A DNA stretch of 64,000 nt from Novosphingobium percolationis. GTDB taxonomy: Bacteria > Pseudomonadota > Alphaproteobacteria > Sphingomonadales > Sphingomonadaceae. The stretch spans positions 1 through 64,000 of the forward strand of contig NZ_JAILYM010000009.1 of assembly GCF_020179425.1 (NCBI RefSeq). The letters are read 5' to 3'. Each line of letters opens with the position of its first letter. Position 1 is the stretch's first letter. The translations under genes and the position numbers were made by a program. A model generated the notes under the pieces. That model had not been told where the DNA came from, searched no databases, and saw only the letters and a program-made list of their open reading frames with translations. This document shows, piece by piece, positions 51,131 through 59,444 of the stretch.

Positions 51131-52576
51131 ATGAAGAACCTCGATCACTGGATTGGCGGCGTGGCGGTAGCGCCTGGAAGTGGCACCTATTTCGACGACC
51201 TCAATCCGGTCGACGACAGCGTCTACGCCAGGGTTGCGGCGGGCACCGCCGCCGACGTCGATCGTGCTGTCGAGGCCGCCGACAAGGCGTTTCGCCAGCA
51301 CCGCGACCTGCCCGCCGCGGTGCGCGAAGGCTGGATGGTCAAGGCCGCGGAAATCATGGAGCGCGACGCCGCGCTGTTCAGCGAGGTATTGATCGACGAA
51401 ATCGGTTCGCCCGCTGCCAAGGCCGGGTTCGAGACGCGGTTCGCAGTGAGCTTCCTGCGCGCCGCCGCCGGGGTGCCGCGGCGGGTCCGCGGCGAGACAA
51501 TTCCCTCCGACACGCCGGGCCGCTTCAGCATGAGCCTGCGCCAGCCGGTGGGGGTAGTCGCCGGGATTACCCCGTTCAACGTGCCGCTGATAAAGGGCAT
51601 CAAGCAATCTGCGATGGCGCTGGCGACCGGCAACGCCTTCGTTCTCCTGCCGTCCGAAGCCGCACCCAAGGTCGCCGATCTGCTCGCCGCCCTGTGGCGC
51701 GAAGCCGGCGTGCCCGATGGGCTGTTCAACATCGTCTACGGCAATGGCGCGGAAATCGGAGATGCCCTGACCGGCCATCCCAAGGTTGCCTCGATAACCT
51801 TCACCGGGTCGTCGCGGGTCGGCAAGCACATCGCCGGGATCGCCGCCCGGAACCTCAAGAAGTATACACTCGAACTCGGCGGCAAGAGCCCGTTGATCGT
51901 GTGCGCCGATGCCGATCTCGAAAAGGCCGTCGGTGCCGCGCTGTTCAGCATCTTCATGTATCAGGGCCAGGTCTGCATGGGGGCATCGCGGATCTACGTT
52001 GAACGTCCAATCTTCAACGCCTTTGCCAAGGCCTTCGCCGCCGCGACGGCCAAGGCCAAGGGCGGCGACCTGCGCGAGCCCACCACCATGCTCGGACCGA
52101 TCATTTCGGAACGCCAACGCGATCGCGTCCGCCGGCATATCGACGATGCCCGCACCAAGGGCGCTGCAATTCTTGCGGGGGCCGAATGGAACGGCAACTG
52201 TTGCTCGGCCACGGTGCTGAGCGGCGTGACGCCAGAGATGACGGTCTTTGCCGAGGAAACCTTCGGCCCGGTCACTTCGCTCTATCCATTCGACTCGCTC
52301 GAGGAAGCGATCGACCTGGCGAATGACACCGAATACGGCCTGAGCGCGTCGATCTTCACCCGCGATATCGACAAGGCCCTGCGCTTTGCCCAGCAGGCGG
52401 AAGCGGGGATGGTCCATATCAACGCTCCGACCCTGCACGACGAACCGCACGTTCCCTTCGGCGGCACCAAGGCTTCGGGGTTCGGGCGCGAAGGCACCGA
52501 GGCCGATCTGGAAATCATGACCGAGTGGAAATGGGTGACCGTCCAGACGGCCCCCGCCGGCCACGGCGGCCATTGA
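51131..52576 (+). CDS. Aromatic aldehyde dehydrogenase (vanillin/4-hydroxybenzaldehyde type)
   Basis: 481 residues. ALDH motifs: ITPFNVPLIKG, FTGSSRVGKHI, Glu in LELGGKSP, Cys in YQGQVCMGASR and a C-terminal FGGTKASGFGREG. The ITPFNVPL segment is common in benzaldehyde and vanillin dehydrogenases. Between the flavoprotein and the decarboxylase genes it should turn 4-hydroxybenzaldehyde (or vanillin) into the acid. GGAAAGCAGCAAG is the ribosome site. Confidence 0.86.
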   Translation: MKNLDHWIGGVAVAPGSGTYFDDLNPVDDSVYARVAAGTAADVDRAVEAADKAFRQHRDLPAAVREGWMVKAAEIMERDAALFSEVLIDEIGSPAAKAGFETRFAVSFLRAAAGVPRRVRGETIPSDTPGRFSMSLRQPVGVVAGITPFNVPLIKGIKQSAMALATGNAFVLLPSEAAPKVADLLAALWREAGVPDGLFNIVYGNGAEIGDALTGHPKVASITFTGSSRVGKHIAGIAARNLKKYTLELGGKSPLIVCADADLEKAVGAALFSIFMYQGQVCMGASRIYVERPIFNAFAKAFAAATAKAKGGDLREPTTMLGPIISERQRDRVRRHIDDARTKGAAILAGAEWNGNCCSATVLSGVTPEMTVFAEETFGPVTSLYPFDSLEEAIDLANDTEYGLSASIFTRDIDKALRFAQQAEAGMVHINAPTLHDEPHVPFGGTKASGFGREGTEADLEIMTEWKWVTVQTAPAGHGGH

Positions 52577-52599
52577 GCTGGTCTGACTGAAGGGAATTG

Positions 52600-54057
52600 A
52601 TGATGCAGGATCTGGCCAAGCGATCGCGGTCCATCACCTCGCTGCGGGACTTCCTCGAATTGCTGGGCGATGCCGGACAGGCGATCACCTGGAGCGAGCG
52701 GGTGATGCCCGAGCCCGACGTGCGCAACATCGCGGTCGCCGCATCGCGCGACGCCAACGGCGCGCCTGCGATCGTGTTTGACAACATTGCCGGATACCCC
52801 GGCAAACGCACCGCAGTCGGCGTGCACGGTTCATGGGACAATATCGCGCTGTTGCTCGGCCGCCCCAAGGGAACGACAATCCGCGAACTGTTCTTCGAGA
52901 TCGCCGGGCGCTGGGGCGATGCGGCGGCGCAGATCAGCACCGTTCCCGAAGGCCAGGCGCCGGTTCACGAATGCCGGATCGAAAGCGGGATCAACCTCTA
53001 CGACGTGCTGCCGGTCTACCGCATCAACGAATTCGATGGCGGCTTCTACCTCGGCAAGGCGTCGGTGGCGTCGCGCGATCCGGAAGACCCGGACAATTTC
53101 GGCAAGCAGAACGTCGGCATCTACCGGCTGCAACTGCAAGGTCCCGACAGCTTCACCCTGATGACCATCCCGTCGCACGACATGGGCAAGCAGATCATGG
53201 CGGCCGAACGTACCGGCCTGCCGCTCAAGATCGCGGTCATGCTGGGCAACCATCCGGGGCTGGCGGTGTTCGCGGCGACACCGATCGGTTACGAAGAATC
53301 GGAATATTCCTATGCCTCGGCGATGATGGGCGCGCCGATCCGGCTGACCAGGTCGGGCAATGGCATCGACATCCTCGCCGACAGCGAGATAGTGATCGAA
53401 GCCGAAATGCAACTGGGCGAACGGGTCCTGGAAGGTCCGTTCGGAGAGTTTCCCGGTTCCTACAGCGGGGTCCGCAAGGCGCCGATCTTCAAGGTGACGG
53501 CCATCTCGCACCGCAAGAACCCGATCTTCGAGAACATTTATATCGGTCGCGGCTGGACCGAACACGATACCTTGATCGGCCTTCATACCTCGGCCCCGAT
53601 CTATGCCCAGCTCCGCCAGAATTTTCCGGAAGTCACCGCGGTCAACGCGCTGTACCAGCACGGGCTGACCGGGATCATTTCGGTCAAGAACCGGATGGCG
53701 GGCTTTGCCAAGACCGTCGCGCTGCGCGCGCTGAGCACTCCGCACGGGGTGATGTATCTCAAGAACCTGATCATGGTCGATGCCGATGTCGATCCGTTCG
53801 ATCTCAACCAGGTGATGTGGGCGCTTTCCACCCGCACCCGCGCCGACGACATCATCGTCCTGCCCAACATGCCGGCGGTGCCGATCGATCCCTCGGCCGT
53901 CGTTCCCGGCAAGGGTCACCGCCTGATCATCGACGCGACCAGCTACCTACCCCCCGACCCCGTCGGCGAGGCGCATCTGGTCACCCCTCCGACCGGGCCG
54001 GACATCGACGAGCTGAGCAAGAAGATCCGGGCCATGCAACTGGGAGCTGTGCAATGA
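52600..54057 (+). CDS. vdcC: UbiD-family hydroxyarylate decarboxylase (VdcC-type)
   Basis: 485 residues. The prenyl-FMN enzyme motifs are there: GIYRLQ (Arg) and the Glu pair in LEGPFGEFPG, MGKQIMAAERTGLP and ENIYIGRGWTEHDTLIG. It removes the carboxylate from a 4-hydroxybenzoate or vanillate (or adds it in reverse). It works with UbiX (48354) for the cofactor and the small VdcD-like partner encoded next. ATG 52600 or 52603 (AAGGGA upstream). Here the acid would come from the flavoprotein/dehydrogenase pair upstream. Confidence 0.88.
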   Translation: MMQDLAKRSRSITSLRDFLELLGDAGQAITWSERVMPEPDVRNIAVAASRDANGAPAIVFDNIAGYPGKRTAVGVHGSWDNIALLLGRPKGTTIRELFFEIAGRWGDAAAQISTVPEGQAPVHECRIESGINLYDVLPVYRINEFDGGFYLGKASVASRDPEDPDNFGKQNVGIYRLQLQGPDSFTLMTIPSHDMGKQIMAAERTGLPLKIAVMLGNHPGLAVFAATPIGYEESEYSYASAMMGAPIRLTRSGNGIDILADSEIVIEAEMQLGERVLEGPFGEFPGSYSGVRKAPIFKVTAISHRKNPIFENIYIGRGWTEHDTLIGLHTSAPIYAQLRQNFPEVTAVNALYQHGLTGIISVKNRMAGFAKTVALRALSTPHGVMYLKNLIMVDADVDPFDLNQVMWALSTRTRADDIIVLPNMPAVPIDPSAVVPGKGHRLIIDATSYLPPDPVGEAHLVTPPTGPDIDELSKKIRAMQLGAVQ

Positions 54058-54278
54058 GCAAGACGGTCTGTCCGCGCTGCGCGACCGGCGGCGCCCTCGA
54101 TGACTATCAAGGCAAGGAAGGCGGCAAGGTGGTGTGGACCATCCACCGCTGCCCGACTTGCTGTTTTTCGTGGCGCGACAGCGAACCGGCCAGCGCCATC
54201 GGCATCGGGACTCGTTCGGCGGACTTTGCCGTCGATGCAGCCAATTTCGATCGTTACGTGAAGATTCTCCAGCAATAG
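54054..54278 (+). CDS. vdcD: VdcD-type small subunit of hydroxyarylate decarboxylase
   Basis: 74 residues with two zinc-ribbon knuckles, CPRC and CPTC, and FSWRDSEP, as in VdcD/ShdD subunits. These small proteins are needed for activity or stability of BCD-type decarboxylases. It starts inside the last codons of the ubiD gene (ATGA overlap). The presence of B, C and D subunits supports a decarboxylase of hydroxyaryl acids and not a ubiquinone biosynthesis enzyme. Confidence 0.85.
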   Translation: MSKTVCPRCATGGALDDYQGKEGGKVVWTIHRCPTCCFSWRDSEPASAIGIGTRSADFAVDAANFDRYVKILQQ

Positions 54279-54296
54279 ACAGGCGGAACAGGACCC

Positions 54297-55763
54297 ATGA
54301 CAGACCAAGCTCGCCAGATGGCCGCGCTGACCGCGGTGGAAGCTGCGATCGGCGCCGCGGGAGTCGATCGCACCCCTCAGGGGCTGGCCCGCTTTGCAAT
54401 CAGCGGCGCGGCACCGCTTGGCATCGTCCTGCCGGCGGATGAAACCCAGCTCGCCAAGGCGCTGGAGGCGGCGCGAACCGCCGGCGGTGTGCTGCAACCC
54501 GTGTGCAACGGCGCCCACGGCCTCGAAAAGGCCGGGCTGGACAAGGTCATCATCCTTGATCTGCAGCGCATGAACAAAATTCTCGAGGTCAACGAGGCCC
54601 TGGCCTATTGCCTGGTCGAACCGGGGGTGACCTTCCGCCAGCTCGATGCCCATATCAAGGAAAAGGGCATCAAGCTGTGGATCGACCATTGCGGCAATCC
54701 CGACGCCAGTGTGGCCGCAAGCTTCGTCCAGCGTCAGCCTGGCTATACGCCCTATTCCGACCACTTCCTGATGCAGTGCGGGCTCGAGGTCATGCTTGCG
54801 GACGGAAAGCTGGTGCGGACCGGCATGGGCGCCATGCCCAAGAGCACCTGCTGGCAACTGTTCAAGTTCGGCTACGGCCCCTGGGTCGATGGCCTGTTCA
54901 CGCAATCGGATTTCGCCGTGCCGACTAAGGTCGGCATGTGGATGATGCCGCAACCGCCGGCCCACCAGACCTTCATGGTGACCGTGCCCAAGGAAGACCA
55001 GCTGGCCGACCTGCTCGACGTGCTTGGCCCGCTGAAACTCAACATGGTCGTGGCCAACGGCGTCGCGGTCGGGAACGCACTCCACGAAGCCGCCCTGCTC
55101 GGCAAGAAGCGCGGCGACTATGATGGCAAGGGACCGATGGCGGCCAGCGCGGTAACCGCTGCGGGCGAGGCGCTGGGCCTGGGCCACTGGAATCTCTATG
55201 GCGCGCTCTATGGCTTGCCAGGCAATGTCCCGATCCTGTGTGATATGGTCAAGGGGGCGTATTCCTCGATCCCCGGTGCGCGGGTAATCACCGATGGCAA
55301 GGGCATCGATCCCCGCCTGTGGGCCTGGCGCATGGGTGCCATGACCGGCGTGGTGGCCGATGCGCCGGCGCGCGTGCCGGCATGGAACGGCGATCAGGCG
55401 GTTGCCGTCAATCCGGTCAGTCCCGTAGACGGTGAGGAGGCGATGCGGCTCTACGAACTGTCGCGCGACATCTGCGCCAAGCACGAATTCGACTATCTCG
55501 GCGAAACCGTGGCGATCTGGCGTTCGGCCAATCATCGCCAGATTCTGCCTTTTGCCGCCGCGCAGTCCGAAAGCTCTGCACATGCTGGCGAATGCGCCGC
55601 TGCGCTGATCGCGGCGCAGGCCGAAGCCGGTTTCGGGCAGGCGATCGCCGAACCCGGAATGCGCGAAACGGTCGGCAAAACGTTCGAAACCAAGGGGCTT
55701 TCAACCTTGCATGAGCGAGTCAAGAAGGCGCTCGACCCGACGGCCCTGTTCGCATCCGCCTGA
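54297..55763 (+). CDS. Divergent VAO/PCMH-family flavoprotein paralogue, key sites changed
   Basis: 488 residues, clearly related to the flavoprotein at 49537 (VEPGVTFRQLD, GYTPYSDHFLMQCGLEVMLADGKLVRTG, MWMMPQPP). But the FAD phosphate loop (TIGTGRNFAYGG in the first copy) reads PVCNGAHGLEKAG, the second FAD motif MGNALEHG reads AASFVQRQ, and the phenolate pair YR-TH is replaced by a segment ending GQAIAEPGMR. It may lack FAD binding or bind another ligand, and could be an inactive partner of the first subunit. It follows vdcD by 18 bp and precedes a cytochrome c gene. Confidence 0.78.
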   Translation: MTDQARQMAALTAVEAAIGAAGVDRTPQGLARFAISGAAPLGIVLPADETQLAKALEAARTAGGVLQPVCNGAHGLEKAGLDKVIILDLQRMNKILEVNEALAYCLVEPGVTFRQLDAHIKEKGIKLWIDHCGNPDASVAASFVQRQPGYTPYSDHFLMQCGLEVMLADGKLVRTGMGAMPKSTCWQLFKFGYGPWVDGLFTQSDFAVPTKVGMWMMPQPPAHQTFMVTVPKEDQLADLLDVLGPLKLNMVVANGVAVGNALHEAALLGKKRGDYDGKGPMAASAVTAAGEALGLGHWNLYGALYGLPGNVPILCDMVKGAYSSIPGARVITDGKGIDPRLWAWRMGAMTGVVADAPARVPAWNGDQAVAVNPVSPVDGEEAMRLYELSRDICAKHEFDYLGETVAIWRSANHRQILPFAAAQSESSAHAGECAAALIAAQAEAGFGQAIAEPGMRETVGKTFETKGLSTLHERVKKALDPTALFASA

Positions 55764-55792
55764 GCCGTCCCGCAATTATTCGAGTTGGAGAG

Positions 55793-56161
55793 ATGATGAA
55801 AAAGCTGGCTGTCTTGTCGCTCGTTGCTGTTCTCGGTGCTTGCAGCAAGGCACCGAATGCCGAAAAGCCCGACGGCGCCGAAAATTACGCCCTCAAGTGC
55901 GCCGGGTGCCATAACCCGGGGCCCGGTCATCCCGGCACGATGCTGCTTGACCAACTGAAGCGTCCGGTCCCGGCACTGATCGGCCGCAAGGATCTTGAGC
56001 TCGACTATCTGAAGTCGGTGGTGCGCCATGGCCTCGTCGAAATGCCCCCATTCCGTCCGACCGAACTGAGCGACGACGAGATCGCGGAAATCTACGCCTA
56101 CATCAAGGATGCGAAAGCTCCCGTCCAGGCCCCGGCAATGCCGGCTAAGGAAGCGCCCTGA
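55793..56161 (+). CDS. Lipoprotein c-type cytochrome (PchC-like electron acceptor)
   Basis: 122 residues. Lipoprotein signal with lipobox LGAC (Cys at about 17), heme site CAGCH (about 37-41) and a likely distal Met in EMPPF. It should accept electrons from the methylhydroxylase flavoprotein in the periplasm, attached to a membrane. GGAGAG before the ATG. PchC is usually a soluble cytochrome; the lipid anchor here is a variation. It overlaps by 17 bp the end of a minus-strand gene. Confidence 0.87.
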   Translation: MMKKLAVLSLVAVLGACSKAPNAEKPDGAENYALKCAGCHNPGPGHPGTMLLDQLKRPVPALIGRKDLELDYLKSVVRHGLVEMPPFRPTELSDDEIAEIYAYIKDAKAPVQAPAMPAKEAP

Positions 56162-56657
56162 CGATAAGCTGCGCAAGCGGCGCGGCGGCTGCATCGGGCG
56201 CTTCGATGGACCGCCGGTATCGCTCCAGGCTCGCCCTCGCCGCGGCTTGAGGCGTTGGCGTTTCGCCGCCCCGTTCCAAGCCTGCCGCCAAAGTTTCCAC
56301 CATCTCCGCCTGGACAAGACGTTCGGCCTCTAGTTCGACCTGCTTGAGTGCCCCGTAAATCTTGTGTCGCGCAGTTTCCGTAACGGGATCGGACGGCTTG
56401 ACCCAGCGCCTCGCCCGGCGCAGCGGCTGCACGAGGTTGTCGTTAAGCGGTGCGACGGCTTCGCGCAGCTCACAGATCCGTTCGGCATCAAGCGCCTTCC
56501 GCTGCGTCTCCGCCACCCACAGGCCCAGTAGCAGCAGATTGACGTCGAAACCGTATTCGTCCTGCAGGGCAATGCACAGTTCCGCCACCTGCGGCACGGC
56601 ATAGACCTCGAGCGAAAACGCCCAGAAGGCCTCGGCATCGGTTGCTGATTCATTCAT
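56145..56657 (-). CDS. TIGR02444-family hypothetical protein
   Basis: 170 residues. The N-terminal FWAFSLEVYAVPQVAELCIALQDEYGFDVNLLLLGLW matches the short conserved family TIGR02444, known from many proteobacteria, with no known function; the rest is helical and Arg/Glu rich. It lies opposite to the methylhydroxylase operon and overlaps the cytochrome gene tail to tail. ATG 56657 at MNESATD. Perhaps a displaced chromosomal gene and not part of the pathway. Confidence 0.65.
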   Translation of the reverse strand: MNESATDAEAFWAFSLEVYAVPQVAELCIALQDEYGFDVNLLLLGLWVAETQRKALDAERICELREAVAPLNDNLVQPLRRARRWVKPSDPVTETARHKIYGALKQVELEAERLVQAEMVETLAAGLERGGETPTPQAAARASLERYRRSIEAPDAAAAPLAQLIVRALP

Positions 56658-56777
56658 GCGTGGCACCTTCAAACCAAAAGGGGTGGCCAGGCAAGACGCC
56701 CGACCACCCCCTCGTTTCCTTGGTTGCCCAGCCCTGCTCTGCAAAGCAAGCGCACGGCGTTATGCTGCCGGCTGCGC

Positions 56778-57638
56778 TCAGAACGAACGCGCGCCGAAGT
56801 GAATCTCCAGCATCGGCCGCATCACGTCCCAGCGTTCGAGCTGCGACCAGTGGCCGGAGCGATCGAGCACGTAGAGCTCGGCATGTTTGAGGTGTTCGAT
56901 CAGGTAGAGGCTGGTATCGAGCGGAACGATGCGATCCTGCCGGCCATGGAAGATCAGCACCTTGTGCGGCAGCTTGCACAGGATCGACGGCGGCATGTTG
57001 AGCGTATCGACGCCCTGCTTCATCGAATCGATCATCTTGACCGCGGTCTTCATGATCTCGGGATCGGTGGCGATCTTGTAGCGGTTGTTGACGATTTCTT
57101 CCATGCCTTCGAACTTGTCGGGGTCATAGGCGAAACTGTGCATCAGTTGGCGATAGCGCGAGGGCCGCGGATCGGAATAGAACGACAGCAGCCGCACCAG
57201 TTCGGGCGTCTTCGGGCCTGGCGCCCCGATCGAGCCCATCAGCACCACCCGGTCGATCCGGTCAGGCTCCTCGCTCATCATCTGCAGGGTCAGCGCACCG
57301 CCCATCGAATTGCCGACAACATGGGCCTTCTCGATGCCCAGCGTCTCCAGCAGCCCGAAGCACTGGTCCACCCGGGTGCCGATCCAGGCCATGACATTGT
57401 CGGGCCAGGGTTCGGGGATGACCGACTGTCCGAAGCCGATCAGGTCCGGTGCGATCACGAAGAAGTTTTCCGCCAGGTCGGGCATCAGGTGCAGCCAGTT
57501 CGATCCGGCGTGGGCTCCCGGTCCTGCCCCGTGCAGCAGCAGCACCGCCGGTTTGCTCGGATCGCCGGCCAGAAGGGTATGCGAAGTCAGGCCCCGGCCC
57601 GTAATCTTTTCTTCTCGAACGCTTGTGTCGATGGTCAT
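56778..57638 (-). CDS. Meta-cleavage-product C-C hydrolase (alpha/beta hydrolase)
   Basis: 286 residues. [13 protein letters not shown] (oxyanion), nucleophile Ser in VGNSMGGAL (about 110), Asp in HGRQDRIVP and His in SGHWSQLE. It is like BphD/CarC/CumD hydrolases that split vinylogous diketones into an acid and a dienoate. It diverges from hpaH across a 149-bp promoter region. The XylF at 31588 is a different, second hydrolase. The substrate here may carry an extra carboxylate, since the hydratase next door is HpaH-like. Confidence 0.85.
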   Translation of the reverse strand: MTIDTSVREEKITGRGLTSHTLLAGDPSKPAVLLLHGAGPGAHAGSNWLHLMPDLAENFFVIAPDLIGFGQSVIPEPWPDNVMAWIGTRVDQCFGLLETLGIEKAHVVGNSMGGALTLQMMSEEPDRIDRVVLMGSIGAPGPKTPELVRLLSFYSDPRPSRYRQLMHSFAYDPDKFEGMEEIVNNRYKIATDPEIMKTAVKMIDSMKQGVDTLNMPPSILCKLPHKVLIFHGRQDRIVPLDTSLYLIEHLKHAELYVLDRSGHWSQLERWDVMRPMLEIHFGARSF

Positions 57639-57740
57639 CCTCTATCTCCGCCGTTTTGCTCTTGTGCCCCTATGGCGCCGCCTTTGCGATCAAGGCCGGG
57701 GTCGTTGGGAGAGCGCAGGATGTGGTAGACGACCATTTAT

Positions 57741-57768
57741 TATTGTGCAATGCATTTGGCATAATGCT
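57741..57768. promoter_or_regulatory. Operator-like site between the hydrolase and hpaH
   Basis: Contains TTGTGCAATGCATTTGGCAT, followed by AATG; the same 27-base pattern with about six changes is found at 61951. CATAAT could serve as -10 for hpaH. Position in the divergent gap supports an operator. Confidence 0.65.
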
Positions 57769-57787
57769 TGAGGATCAGGGAGAGGAT

Positions 57788-58636
57788 ATGACAAGCCCGA
57801 ATCGCGGCGCTCGATCCGGTCAATCGCAACCAACGCTTGATCCTGCTCTAGTCGCGGAGCTCGCGCGGGAACTCGATGCCGCCGAGCAGAACCGCAAGCC
57901 AATCCGCCAGTTTACCGCCCGCTATCCGGACATGACGATTGCCGATGGCTATCGGATCAGTAAGCAATGGGTCGATCTCAAGCTCGCGCGCGGGCGGACG
58001 GTCCATGGCCACAAGATCGGCCTCACCTCGCGCGCCATGCAGCAGGTCGCAGGCATCACCGAGCCGGATTATGGCACCTTGCTCGACGACATGGTGTTCG
58101 AACAGGGCGGCGACATCCCTTGCGACCGTTTCATCACCCCCAAGGTCGAGGTCGAACTGGCCTTTGTCCTGGCCCGCCGGATCGAAGGCCCGAATGTCAC
58201 CGTGTTCGACGTCCTGCGGGCAACCGAATATGTCATCCCTTCGGTTGAAATCATCGACAGCCGCACGACAGTGGTAGATGCCGAGACCGGCGCCCGCCGC
58301 AAGGTGCAGGACACGATCAGCGACAATGCGGCCAACGCCGGCATCATCGTTGGCGGCCTGCCGATGCGGCCCGAAAAGGTCGACATGCGCTGGATCGGCG
58401 CGATGCTGAGCCGCAACGCGGTGGTCGAGGAAACCGGGATCGCGGCGGGCGTGCTTAACAACCCCGCCAATGGCATCGCCTGGCTGGCCAACCGCCTGGC
58501 ACCTTGGGGCCAGGCGCTCGAACCCGGCGAAGTCGTGCTGGGCGGCTCGTTCACCCGTCCGGTCGAAGCGCGGCCGGGCGACGTTTTCAACGCCGATTTC
58601 GGGCCGATGGGCGCGATCGGTTTCCGGTTCGTTTGA
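57788..58636 (+). CDS. hpaH: 2-Oxo-hept-4-ene-1,7-dioate hydratase, HpaH/HpcG-like
   Basis: 282 residues. [46 protein letters not shown] (metal Glu-x-Glu), [11 protein letters not shown] and [15 protein letters not shown] closely follow HpaH of the homoprotocatechuate pathway, better than XylJ. It adds water to a dicarboxylic enoate. Followed 15 bp later by an HpaI aldolase gene. GGGAGAGGAT is the ribosome site for ATG 57788. Confidence 0.9.
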   Translation: MTSPNRGARSGQSQPTLDPALVAELARELDAAEQNRKPIRQFTARYPDMTIADGYRISKQWVDLKLARGRTVHGHKIGLTSRAMQQVAGITEPDYGTLLDDMVFEQGGDIPCDRFITPKVEVELAFVLARRIEGPNVTVFDVLRATEYVIPSVEIIDSRTTVVDAETGARRKVQDTISDNAANAGIIVGGLPMRPEKVDMRWIGAMLSRNAVVEETGIAAGVLNNPANGIAWLANRLAPWGQALEPGEVVLGGSFTRPVEARPGDVFNADFGPMGAIGFRFV

Positions 58637-58651
58637 GAGGCAGCCACACCG

Positions 58652-59440
58652 ATGAAGACTCCTGCGAACCGCTTCAAGCAAGGCCTGGGCGAAGGCCCAA
58701 TGCAGCTCGGCTTCTGGCTCGCGCTGGCAAGCCCGAACATCGCCGAAATCTGCGCCGGGCTTGGCTACGACTGGCTGCTGGTGGATGCCGAGCACGGCGC
58801 CCAGACCTTGCCGGGCATCGCCGATCAGCTCCGCGCGGTGGACGCCAATCCGCCCTGTTCGGCGATCGTGCGCGTTCCTAGCGACGATCCTATCGGCATT
58901 CGCCAAATCCTCGATCTCGGCGCCCAGACGATCATGGTGCCGATGGTCGAAACCGCCGAACAGGCCGCGGCGCTGGTCAAGGCCGCGCGCTATCCGCCGC
59001 AAGGCGAGCGCGGTATCGGCGGCGCCCGGGCCGCGCGCTGGGGGCGCTACCCGGCCTATGTCGCCGAAGCCAACCGGCAGCTGTGCATCATCGTCCAGAT
59101 CGAGACCGCGCTGGCGCTGGAAAACATCGAGGCGATCGCCGCCGTCGATGGCATCGATGCGCTGTTCGTCGGCCCGGTCGATCTGGCCGCGTCGCTGGGT
59201 CTGCTGGGCGAAAGCAATTTCGCCGCCCTGTCCGAAGTGACCGCAGGCGCGCTGGCCCGGATCCGGGCAACCGGCAAACCTTGCGGGATCCTGTCGCGCG
59301 ACCAGCGCCTGGTGCAGCAATTCCTCGATGGCGGCGCGCGTTTCGTCGCGGTCGGGATCGATGCCTTCGCGCTGGCCAAGGCGGCCGGCGACATGGCCAA
59401 GGAATGGGCGGCCCGGATCGCCGGGCAAGCAGCGGACTGA
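58652..59440 (+). CDS. hpaI: HpaI/HpcH-type 2-oxo-3-deoxy acid aldolase
   Basis: 262 residues, class II pyruvate aldolase: [28 protein letters not shown] and VDLAASLGL, with metal Glu/Asp in the last two. It splits the hydrated product (4-hydroxy-2-oxoheptanedioate) to pyruvate and succinic semialdehyde, which the dehydrogenase at 46730 can use. Its start lies 15 bp past hpaH and the CoA-transferase gene begins 4 bp after its stop. Confidence 0.9.
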   Translation: MKTPANRFKQGLGEGPMQLGFWLALASPNIAEICAGLGYDWLLVDAEHGAQTLPGIADQLRAVDANPPCSAIVRVPSDDPIGIRQILDLGAQTIMVPMVETAEQAAALVKAARYPPQGERGIGGARAARWGRYPAYVAEANRQLCIIVQIETALALENIEAIAAVDGIDALFVGPVDLAASLGLLGESNFAALSEVTAGALARIRATGKPCGILSRDQRLVQQFLDGGARFVAVGIDAFALAKAAGDMAKEWAARIAGQAAD

Positions 59441-59444
59441 AACG

